Assembly (NCBI GenBank): GCA_012837655.1
Contig: DUQT01000074.1
Location: 1-9,846 of the forward strand
Reading direction: 5' to 3'
DNA from: Actinomyces sp.
GTDB lineage: Bacteria > Actinomycetota > Actinomycetes > Actinomycetales > Actinomycetaceae
DNA: 9,846 nt
Shown: positions 1-4,987 of the stretch, in pieces
Layout: each line of letters begins with the position of its first letter
Numbering within the stretch: the first letter of the stretch is position 1
Program-made: the position numbers and the translations under genes
Notes under the pieces: model-generated
What the model was told of the DNA's origin: nothing
Database searches by the model: none
What the model saw: only the letters and a program-made list of their open reading frames with translations

Positions 1-1
1 A

Positions 2-1282
2 CTGAACAAGAAGGCCGGAGGCGACACAGTATCCATTGAGATCGCGCTCGATGAGGCTCGCCAAGAATCTCAGAAAGCTCTTGATGCAAGCAAACAGGCA
101 CGGGAATACCGGGTGCAGCTAGACGCTGCACGTAAAGAAGTCGAAGAAATTAAGGACCGTATAGCCGAAAGCAAGACACGACTGAGCGTAATCGCAAACG
201 AACAGGCCCAAGCACACACCGAAATCGAAAAACTCACCAAGACAATCGAGCAGGCCCGCGGCGATTTTGAAAGCGTTGCCGATCGTCGTGAGTACCTCAC
301 AGCCAGGCGTACACGAGTCCAAAACTTGGCTGAAAGCCTACAGGTCTGGCTAAACGCCTATCACCACAGTGAGGAAACTTCACAGGTACTTCAAAAAGCG
401 CTGGAAGACAGCCAGTTTGAATCCGTCCAAGCTGTTGAAGAAGCGACTCTAGACAGGGACGCGATCAAGAACCTCGAAGAACAGGTCCGCTCCCACGTCC
501 TGAAACGCAAGATGGCTGAACGCGAACGAGATGAAGCAGAAGCCACCGGACTGATCCGCGACACCATCCCCGCTCCGCTAACCAGTGCGATCTCTAGAAC
601 TCAAACGCGGCTGGATCAAGTCCGTCAGGACTACGCCGTTGTAAACAATGAGTTCAGTTCCTATGAGCGCAAGGTTGAACGACTTAGGTCCGGAATCGAA
701 CAGCTTCAAACACTACGCGCTGAATCCGGTCCCCTGCGGGTCCTTTCTGATTTGGCACAGGGAGCAGAACTTGAAGACGGACGCCGCATCTCCTTTGACA
801 CATGGGTGATTATGCGCCAGTTTGAACGCGTACTCGAAGCGGCCAACCCGTTCCTAGAGAAGTTCTCATCATCACGCTACGAGCTACGCCGAGTCGCCCT
901 CGATCCTTCCCTAAGAAACCAGGCAGCGGGTCTGGGACTTGCAATCTACGATTCAGAAACGGATGACTACAGGGCTCCAGCATCACTGTCTGGAGGCGAA
1001 ACGTTCTACTGCTCACTCGCACTAGCTTTGGGGCTTGTAGAAGTTGTTTCTTCCGAGGCTGGAGGAATCAACCTGCAGTCAATGCTGATTGACGAAGGCT
1101 TTGGCTCCCTGGATGCAGAGACGCTGGACCAGGTGATGATAGGGCTTGAAAGGCTGCGCGACTCTGGCCGAACAGTTGGCGTGGTATCTCACGTCGCTGA
1201 AATGCAACGCCGAATCAGCGATGGGATCACCGTAAAAGCAAACCCAGAAGGAGGATCCACGCTCGAAGCTAATCCAAGCTAA
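2..1282 (+). CDS. sbcC: SbcC, C-terminal part of the SMC-like nuclease ATPase (5' partial)
   Basis: SbcC pairs with SbcD to form an ATP-dependent nuclease/ATPase that processes DNA ends and hairpins. Only the last 426 codons are here; the frame is open to the left edge, so the start, the N-terminal Walker A lobe and the zinc hook lie outside. Residues 1 to about 250 of the fragment are a charged Glu/Lys/Arg/Gln-rich coiled coil, the returning arm. The ATPase C-lobe follows: the ABC signature LSGGE at fragment residues 329-333 (bases 986-1000), Walker B MLIDE with catalytic Asp-Glu at 363-364, D-loop SLD just after, and the H-loop His at 397 (base 1190). A GTG at base 113 could be mistaken for a start, but the same frame stays coding-like upstream of it. 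The gene ends in TAA and its stop overlaps the stop of the opposing gene by 3 bp. Identity as SbcC rather than another Rad50-like ATPase rests on the actinobacterial SbcC-like run ANPFLEKFSSSRYEL and the LSGGETFYCSLALALGL block. Confidence 0.93.
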   Translation: MNKKAGGDTVSIEIALDEARQESQKALDASKQAREYRVQLDAARKEVEEIKDRIAESKTRLSVIANEQAQAHTEIEKLTKTIEQARGDFESVADRREYLTARRTRVQNLAESLQVWLNAYHHSEETSQVLQKALEDSQFESVQAVEEATLDRDAIKNLEEQVRSHVLKRKMAERERDEAEATGLIRDTIPAPLTSAISRTQTRLDQVRQDYAVVNNEFSSYERKVERLRSGIEQLQTLRAESGPLRVLSDLAQGAELEDGRRISFDTWVIMRQFERVLEAANPFLEKFSSSRYELRRVALDPSLRNQAAGLGLAIYDSETDDYRAPASLSGGETFYCSLALALGLVEVVSSEAGGINLQSMLIDEGFGSLDAETLDQVMIGLERLRDSGRTVGVVSHVAEMQRRISDGITVKANPEGGSTLEANPS

Positions 1283-1785
1283 GAGACTCCGAGTTCTTTA
1301 CAGAGGTCGGAACGCTCTGCGATGTCGTACCACAGCAGTGGGAACTCTAAAAGCTCATCAAGGGCTTCATCGGCCTCTTCTTGAGTCTCAGCCTCATAGG
1401 CCCGCCTTGCTGCTGGTTCCGCTTCAGAGCTATCAACCAAGATAGCTTCAACATGGTCCCAATCAATAGCCTGCCCGTCCAAAGCCAGAACGATACGCCT
1501 TAGCACTGATCCTTCAGTGTCACGCGTCAACTCTAAGGAAATCAGAGATGCTCGAGCAGTGGCTTCATAGTCAGCCCACTCACGATCATCATTCGACGGG
1601 CCCGCCGGCTCAGGAACTACCAGCTCACGGTCTGGCAAATCCCCACAAAGCTCAGACGCCATTACAGGAAGAAAAGTACGCATACCCCAAGTCTGCCACG
1701 GCCCAGCCCAACATCGAACTGAAAGGCCCAGAAACAACCCCAATACCACAGCGTCCAGCCACATAACCTGCAGCCAAACCTTCAC
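1279..1785 (-). CDS. Unrecognised acidic protein, third gene of the SAF/CpaE-like run
   Basis: I do not recognise this protein. As drawn it has 168 residues from a GTG at 1785. The first 40 residues are hydrophobic and contain five Trp (positions 4, 9, 26, 30, 33); they could be one membrane segment (about 9-23) or non-coding sequence joined by a wrong start. Alternative ATG starts lie at codons 8 (base 1764), 35 (1683) and 42 (1662). From residue 43 on the protein looks soluble and coding-like: a segment with a beta/alpha feel (SLISLELTRD, RIVLALDGQAIDWDHVEAIL) and then a strongly acidic tail (about 119-148) ending in an aromatic patch, PLLWYDIAERSDLC. It lies 85 bp downstream of the CpaE-like gene on the same strand and could be co-transcribed with it. 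Its TAG stop overlaps the sbcC stop. The reading frame is probably real from residue 43; the true N-terminus is unsure. Confidence 0.65.
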   Translation of the reverse strand: MKVWLQVMWLDAVVLGLFLGLSVRCWAGPWQTWGMRTFLPVMASELCGDLPDRELVVPEPAGPSNDDREWADYEATARASLISLELTRDTEGSVLRRIVLALDGQAIDWDHVEAILVDSSEAEPAARRAYEAETQEEADEALDELLEFPLLWYDIAERSDLCKELGVS

Positions 1786-1815
1786 TCACCCGTGTTCCAT
1801 TGACCGTAGCTAAGA

Positions 1816-1825
1816 CCTCCCTCCT
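1816..1825 (-). promoter_or_regulatory. Strong Shine-Dalgarno-like run without a well-placed start
   Basis: On the minus strand the run AGGAGGGAGG sits in the 85-bp gap between the CpaE-like gene and the next gene. No ATG, GTG or TTG follows at normal spacing. The first ATG is 15 bases downstream (1800-1798) and opens a four-codon frame (Met-Glu-His-Gly-stop) whose TGA directly abuts the GTG start at 1785. It may serve a coupled minicistron, or the downstream start may be wrongly placed. The rest of the gap shows no convincing promoter. Confidence 0.35.
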
Positions 1826-1870
1826 GACCTTCCAGCGCCCTATCCACGACCAACCAACTTTGACTGCACA

Positions 1871-3184
1871 CTACTTCGAGTCGCGCCCGAACCTACGCTT
1901 CCGTCCAAGATTCCTACCCGAAGAGGACGACTTTTCACGACCACGCCTGCGCTTACCGCGAGATGCACCACCATCGACTGACGTAACCGCACCAACCAAG
2001 TTCATCAACTTCAAGACCTGATTGATCTGTTCAACAAAACTCGACGACGGAGATTGCGCAACCACCGTCGTAGCATCCAAAGTGGCCTGATCAACCACAG
2101 CAGCGTCCTCAATAATCACACGCGGTATATCCGGCACAATCGAAGAAAGGACGGAATCTATCGGCCTCTCAATCGAACCACCCGTACCAGAACGACGCGC
2201 CTTATTGATCACCAAGAGTTGCGGTCGGAGACCGTTTTCTTCGGCGTCAAAAAGAGTGTGGGCAAGCCTCGTCAGTCCGACCGCATCTGCACGCGCAACC
2301 ACAATGAACTGGTCCGCCTGATCCAAAATGTCGCGGTTGATGTCCTGCGGGGTCGGCACAAATGTCAACTGAGAAGGATCATCATCAGCTAGCCCGTCGG
2401 ACAGGTCCACGACGACATCGCCGAGCTTTCGAAGCTCACGAAGGACCTCGTTGATAGCTTCTGGGCGAAGGCTCCGCCAGCGATCTGCTCTGGTCAGCCC
2501 CGACAGCAGGTTGAAGCCATCCTCTACCGCAATGCGCTGATCGTCTAAGCGTGAAGTCGAGAGCTCACCCTGATTACGAAGGACTGAAGCGCTCAAGAGT
2601 CCTGACTCTGGAGCATCAAACCCAAGCATGTGGGCAAGCGACGGAGCGTGAGCATCGGCATCCACAACAGTTACCGGGCGCCCCGCAACCGCGAGCGCAT
2701 GGGCCAGATTGACCGCAATCGTTGACCTTCCCGGAGCTCCGGAAGTACCCCACACTGCGATCATGCGGCCCTCGTAATCGGTTTCAACGGGAGCCTGCTG
2801 AGCAGGCGCGGGAGGTGGTGGCTCATCCATCCCGAGCATCCGATTGCGAATCCCGAGAGTCAGAGTTTCAACCACAAACTTCCCGCTCGAGCGGTCGCAA
2901 CGCGCATCCTCACCCATAGAGGGAGCGGAAACTGGATCATCGTGTACCAGGAGCACGAAGATGTCGGCGGCATGAAACTCATCAACCACTGACGCATCGA
3001 GTCCGCTAGCACCGCCCTCGGCAATCACGATCGAACCCAAACCGGCGCGGACGCACGCGCGCGTTTCCGTTAGATCGGCACAGCGGCGTTGCACGGAAAA
3101 CTTGGCGGATTGGGCATTGAGTTCCTGGATGACTTCCGTCTCGAACGGCTCGGAAAGCCAGACGATTACACCTTTGGCTGCCAT
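1871..3184 (-). CDS. CpaE-like ParA/MinD-superfamily ATPase with degenerate Walker A
   Basis: A 437-residue protein of the CpaE/Ssd type: an N-terminal receiver-like alpha/beta segment (about 1-115), a Pro-rich linker (121-133) and a ParA/MinD-fold nucleotide-binding domain (about 140-395). Visible motifs are the P-loop GTSGAPGRSTIAVNLA at 146-161, the Walker A' segment VTVVDADAHAP at 171-181 and the Walker B strand DVVVDLSDGL at 256-265. The P-loop lacks both lysines of the standard deviant Walker A (KGGxGKT/S): the first is Thr147, the second Arg153. From memory Arg is usual in this actinobacterial group, so this may be a family trait. The C-terminal tail (about 409-437) is very basic and Ser/Gly-rich, suited to contacting nucleic acid or acidic lipid. 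CpaE proteins localise Flp/Tad pilus machinery, but no tadA, tadB, tadC or pilin gene is in the window, so a pilus role is not supported here. ATG start at 3184, 2 bp after the SAF gene stop, with AGGA lying across that stop: translationally coupled. Confidence 0.88.
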   Translation of the reverse strand: MAAKGVIVWLSEPFETEVIQELNAQSAKFSVQRRCADLTETRACVRAGLGSIVIAEGGASGLDASVVDEFHAADIFVLLVHDDPVSAPSMGEDARCDRSSGKFVVETLTLGIRNRMLGMDEPPPPAPAQQAPVETDYEGRMIAVWGTSGAPGRSTIAVNLAHALAVAGRPVTVVDADAHAPSLAHMLGFDAPESGLLSASVLRNQGELSTSRLDDQRIAVEDGFNLLSGLTRADRWRSLRPEAINEVLRELRKLGDVVVDLSDGLADDDPSQLTFVPTPQDINRDILDQADQFIVVARADAVGLTRLAHTLFDAEENGLRPQLLVINKARRSGTGGSIERPIDSVLSSIVPDIPRVIIEDAAVVDQATLDATTVVAQSPSSSFVEQINQVLKLMNLVGAVTSVDGGASRGKRRRGREKSSSSGRNLGRKRRFGRDSK

Positions 3185-3186
3185 GG

Positions 3187-3801
3187 CTATCCTGCGGGAA
3201 CGATGACTAGCGACCCGGTCGTTCCGGTTGCGGCAAGCACTTTGGTGAGGTCGGTTTCGGTAACGGAAATCTCGACGGCTTGGGCGCGTTCGATCATGGT
3301 TGTGTCCGGTTCGGAAATGTTAAGGATGATCGCGGACGCGGCGATCAGAGTGGGTTCGGTGTCCTCGGTTTGCAGGGGTGTGGATGCGTCAATTGACCAC
3401 ACCTCGACCTGGGATCCGACGCCGACGGACGACGGGATTTTGGTGGCCACGTTGATGACGACCTGGCGACGGTCCTGCTCGGCGGCAGTTGAGACGGCGT
3501 CCCTGGGGAGGAGCTCGCCGGCACTAAGGGACCTGGTTGCGATAGCTCCGTCGGGGATTTCCCCAACGGGCAGGTATGCGTTGGAACCCGTGCGTGCAGA
3601 GACCACGGAAACCTTTGATATTTCAATCGGCTGCCCCTGCGCGACTGGAGAGAGGAGTTGGTAGACTTCCTCGCCGCCGCGGGATCGCTGAATGATCCAC
3701 GTGGTCAGCAGAATGGACACAATAATCAGCGCGATGCCCGCAATGAAGCGCGGGTCTCGAATCACGCTTGAACGTCTAGCTCTGGGTAAGGATTTAGCCA
3801 C
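3187..3801 (-). CDS. Membrane-anchored SAF-domain (CpaB/RcpC-like) protein
   Basis: A 204-residue protein with a basic cytoplasmic N-terminus (KSLPRARR), one membrane span at about 19-38 and an extracytoplasmic part. Residues about 44-105 fit a SAF domain (Tyr47 to LSAGELLPRDAV); residues about 112-204 resemble the RcpC/CpaB C-terminal region (RRQVVINVATKIP, VGVGSQVEVW). SAF domains occur in CpaB pilus-assembly proteins and bind carbohydrate or peptidoglycan-like ligands in some families; the ligand here is unknown. It is the first gene of a minus-strand run and is coupled to the CpaE-like gene 2 bp downstream. The start is GTG at 3801, chosen because the basic leader and membrane span follow at once. 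AGGG lies only 2 bases upstream, too close for a normal ribosome site, while a -10-like CATTAT lies exactly 6 bases upstream, so the message may be leaderless. Confidence 0.82.
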   Translation of the reverse strand: MAKSLPRARRSSVIRDPRFIAGIALIIVSILLTTWIIQRSRGGEEVYQLLSPVAQGQPIEISKVSVVSARTGSNAYLPVGEIPDGAIATRSLSAGELLPRDAVSTAAEQDRRQVVINVATKIPSSVGVGSQVEVWSIDASTPLQTEDTEPTLIAASAIILNISEPDTTMIERAQAVEISVTETDLTKVLAATGTTGSLVIVPAG

Positions 3802-3807
3802 GCCCTA

Positions 3808-3836
3808 ATAATGCAGGGAAAATCAAGCGTTTTGAA
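3808..3836 (-). promoter_or_regulatory. Candidate promoter of the SAF/CpaE-like run
   Basis: On the minus strand, a -35-like TTCAAA (3836-3831), a 17-base spacer and a -10-like CATTAT (3813-3808) are followed by six bases and then the GTG start. Each hexamer matches the housekeeping consensus at 4 of 6 positions. If it is used, transcription would begin at or next to the start codon, giving a leaderless message. The DnaA box lies 2 bp upstream of the -35. Confidence 0.45.
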
Positions 3837-3838
3837 GG

Positions 3839-3847
3839 TTATCCACA
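3839..3847 (+). promoter_or_regulatory. Perfect DnaA box TTATCCACA
   Basis: The nine bases match the DnaA-box consensus TTATNCACA exactly and lie in the divergent intergenic region, immediately upstream of the SAF-gene -35. A weaker 7-of-9 relative, GTTTCCACA, lies at 3913-3921. With even base use a given 9-mer is expected about 0.08 times on both strands of this window, so chance is unlikely but possible. There is no dnaA, dnaN or AT-rich unwinding element nearby, so a regulatory or DnaA-titration site is more likely than an origin. Confidence 0.55.
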
Positions 3848-3865
3848 GGTTGGTGGGATTGGTTT

Positions 3866-3880
3866 CCGAAGTGCTTTCGG
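3866..3880. repeat. Short inverted repeat CCGAA-N5-TTCGG
   Basis: Perfect 5-bp arms around GTGCT, in the middle of the divergent control region and about 20 bp from the DnaA box. It could be a protein-binding site. The arms are short and it may be chance. Confidence 0.3.
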
Positions 3881-3916
3881 TCCGGCTACTTGGAATTAAC
3901 TTGCGTGAAACTGTTT

Positions 3917-3933
3917 CCACAATTCTATTGTGG
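3917..3933. promoter_or_regulatory. 17-bp inverted repeat (operator-like) upstream of the helix-turn-helix gene
   Basis: Perfect 7-bp arms CCACAAT and ATTGTGG around TCT. The right arm contains TTGTGG (3928-3933), a usable -35 for the helix-turn-helix gene. It abuts a second palindrome, GAAAC-T-GTTTC (3907-3917). This is the classic shape of a dimeric repressor operator. The small helix-turn-helix protein encoded next door probably binds direct repeats instead, so another regulator may act here. Confidence 0.5.
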
Positions 3934-3955
3934 GACTGTTGCGAACTGATATGAA
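3928..3955 (+). promoter_or_regulatory. Candidate promoter of the helix-turn-helix gene
   Basis: TTGTGG (3928-3933), 16-base spacer, TATGAA (3950-3955); start expected near 3962, giving a leader of about 10 bases before the ATG. An alternative -10, CACAAT (3960-3965), sits exactly 6 bases before the ATG and would make the transcript leaderless. I cannot decide between them. Confidence 0.4.
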
Positions 3956-3959
3956 GTGA
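3932..3959 (+). repeat. Direct-repeat array with 10-bp spacing around CGAACTGA
   Basis: Three 8-bp units in strict 10-bp register: GGGACTGT (3932-3939, 5 of 8), CGAACTGA (3942-3949, reference) and TGAAGTGA (3952-3959, 6 of 8). The exact octamer recurs twice, also 10 bp apart, upstream of the LysM gene. The array overlaps the proposed promoter, so binding here would be expected to affect the helix-turn-helix gene. Confidence 0.45.
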
Positions 3960-3971
3960 CACAATGAAGGC

Positions 3972-4181
3972 ATGACACCACGATTCTTAACGATCGCGGA
4001 CGTGGCCGAGATCCTGAACTTGTCTCAATCCGCAACCCGCGCGCTGCTGACTTCCGGGGAACTCCCGGCAATACAGGTGGGCGGCAAGCGGACCTGGCGG
4101 ATCGAACAAGCAGAACTGGAACGCTACATTGAGCGCCAGTACGAAATCACCCGTCAACGCATCGCCGAAGGAAAATCCTAA
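3972..4181 (+). CDS. BldC-like / excisionase-family small DNA-binding protein
   Basis: A 69-residue single-domain winged-helix protein of the MerR-like excisionase group. TIADVAEIL (about 7-15) and SQSATRALLTSGEL (about 18-31) form the helix-turn-helix, IQVGGKRTWRI (34-44) is the wing, and EQAELERYIERQYEITRQRI (45-64) a C-terminal helix. It has no effector or dimerisation domain, like Streptomyces BldC, which binds direct repeats as head-to-tail multimers. It is monocistronic and divergent from the SAF/CpaE-like run. The ATG at 3972 was chosen because family members begin shortly before the LTIADVA block. GAAGG lies only 1 base upstream, so this is not a standard ribosome site. No phage integrase or attachment site is nearby, so it is more likely a chromosomal regulator than an excisionase. 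Confidence 0.85.
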   Translation: MTPRFLTIADVAEILNLSQSATRALLTSGELPAIQVGGKRTWRIEQAELERYIERQYEITRQRIAEGKS

Positions 4182-4231
4182 ACCACGATTAGATCGCAAA
4201 TCTTAGACCGACGGGGTTAAGGCGCGTCACT

Positions 4232-4312
4232 ATGCATGCTTTTCCGCGTTGTGCGTCACACGTGAGGCCTGGCAGTGAGCTCGATGATCGGCTGGCGGGT
4301 CTGCCCCAATAG
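4232..4312 (+). other. Possible 26-codon small ORF in the convergent gap
   Basis: The 149-bp gap 4182-4330 between two convergent genes holds an ATG-TAG frame of 26 codons preceded by AAGG at a 9-base spacing. Its third-codon positions are about half G/C, giving no clear coding signal, and the opposite strand is also open across most of it. No U-tailed terminator hairpin is visible in the gap, only a short TCAC-AC-GTGA palindrome at 4256-4265. I would not call it a gene without outside evidence. Confidence 0.15.
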
Positions 4313-4330
4313 GTTGTCGAGTTCATCCGT

Positions 4331-4855
4331 CTAGTACATGTGCACAATGCGCACACTAAACAGCGATTTTAGCGACACGGACACCAACGGCTCGCCCGTG
4401 TCCAGACCGACCAGATCCATATGGTCGGAATAGACAGCGCCAATCGCACCAACCAGCGTGTGGACTCCCGAAACGATGCGAACGCGTGTCCGCTCCCGCA
4501 TGATTCTGCGCAAGATGTGGGTCAGTCCCATCCGTGTTTCCATAAATGAGGGCGAGGGCGCAATCCTTTGCAACCCCTGGGCTAAGGCTATCGCTGGAAT
4601 GGAGACCAGCTCCTCCCCTTCCGCTCCCTTGAGCAAAACCCAGGCCGGGTTTGCGCGGACCACACTTCCTGTCACAGAGTAGCCGTGGGCAGACGAGAGT
4701 TTTACCTGCCCACCTTCAACCGCTCGAAGACGGTCAGAGATCTGTGCTGAAACCAGCTCGGCCTCCGCAAGGGATGCGACCTCTTCATCTAACTCTCGGT
4801 CCGCTTCTGCAGCTTGCTCTCGAACTAGGTCAGCGATTATCTGCTCAAAATCCAC
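4331..4855 (-). CDS. Conserved hypothetical with two Sm/SH3-like barrel segments
   Basis: A 174-residue protein of a type found beside the BldC-like and LysM genes in actinobacteria, function unknown. Residues 1-47 are an acidic helix. Residues about 48-95 (VKLSSAHGYSVTGSVVRA, AWVLLKGAEGEELVSIPA) and about 122-172 (TRVRIVSGVHTLVGAIGAVY, HMDLVGLDTGEPLVSVSL) are two similar runs of short beta strands. The pattern polar loop, G-x-V/I-G, D/W-h-h-L-h, acidic turn, V-h-h is like an Sm/SH3 small barrel. A basic helix (108-121, TRMGLTHILRRIMR) joins them. No catalytic residues stand out. The start is GTG at 4855 with no Shine-Dalgarno sequence; TGAATT lies 6 bases upstream, so a leaderless start is possible. 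It is divergent from the LysM gene. After the TAG stop the frame stays open for 24 more codons with mostly G/C third bases. Confidence 0.8.
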   Translation of the reverse strand: MDFEQIIADLVREQAAEADRELDEEVASLAEAELVSAQISDRLRAVEGGQVKLSSAHGYSVTGSVVRANPAWVLLKGAEGEELVSIPAIALAQGLQRIAPSPSFMETRMGLTHILRRIMRERTRVRIVSGVHTLVGAIGAVYSDHMDLVGLDTGEPLVSVSLKSLFSVRIVHMY

Positions 4856-4856
4856 G

Positions 4857-4870
4857 GTTCGAATTCAAAC
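4857..4870. repeat. Imperfect palindrome at the start of the double-barrel gene
   Basis: GTTCGAATTCAAAC is symmetric at six of seven base-pair positions and ends 1 bp before the GTG start at 4855. A second, perfect palindrome, AATCTAGATT, lies at 4886-4895, and a TTTCCA-N7-TGGAAA inverted repeat at 4894-4912. Any of them could be an operator for the minus-strand gene; AT-rich promoters produce such patterns by chance too. Confidence 0.3.
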
Positions 4871-4916
4871 AGATTCCGCGAAGGCAATCTAGATTTCCAC
4901 TACTTTTGGAAAACTA

Positions 4917-4945
4917 TTGACACCGTCAACACAACCTGTAACTAT
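4917..4945 (+). promoter_or_regulatory. Candidate promoter of the LysM-Rv3235 operon
   Basis: A perfect -35, TTGACA (4917-4922), lies 17 bases from AACTAT (4940-4945), a weak -10 (3 of 6). The -35 is the left arm of the inverted repeat TTGAC-ACC-GTCAA (4917-4929), so a bound protein could compete with RNA polymerase. The start would fall near 4952, placing the tandem CGAACTGA repeats at or just after it. Confidence 0.5.
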
Positions 4946-4952
4946 CAACATG

Positions 4953-4972
4953 CACGAACTGACACGAACTGA
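4953..4972 (+). repeat. Perfect tandem 10-bp repeat CACGAACTGA x2
   Basis: Two identical 10-bp units directly abut each other just upstream of the LysM ribosome site (GGAG 4976-4979). The 10-bp period puts both copies on one face of the helix. The core CGAACTGA is shared with the array upstream of the helix-turn-helix gene. A shared operator is the simplest reading. Confidence 0.55.
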
Positions 4973-4987
4973 AATGGAGCGGGAGCA

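Noticed and set aside
113..1282. sbcC starting at the GTG at 113
   Set aside because: The same frame is open and coiled-coil-like back to the window edge, so this GTG is an internal Val codon of a partial gene.
1715..1722. A further CGAACTGA regulatory site
   Set aside because: It lies alone inside coding sequence with no 10-bp partner, so it is treated as a chance hit.
3089..3664. A 191-codon plus-strand frame opposite the SAF and CpaE-like genes
   Set aside because: It spans the junction of two well-supported minus-strand genes and shows no recognisable domain; it is an antisense shadow.
3802..3971. A replication origin because of the perfect DnaA box
   Set aside because: Only one perfect and one weak box, no AT-rich unwinding region and no dnaA/dnaN/gyrB genes next to it.
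3972..4181. Phage excisionase and an attachment site
   Set aside because: No integrase, tRNA gene or other phage gene is present, and the neighbours are conserved chromosomal genes; a BldC-like regulator fits better.
4199..4326. A roughly 40-codon minus-strand ATG frame after the double-barrel gene
   Set aside because: No ribosome site, Ser-rich noise-like composition, and a different frame from the coding-like extension after the TAG.
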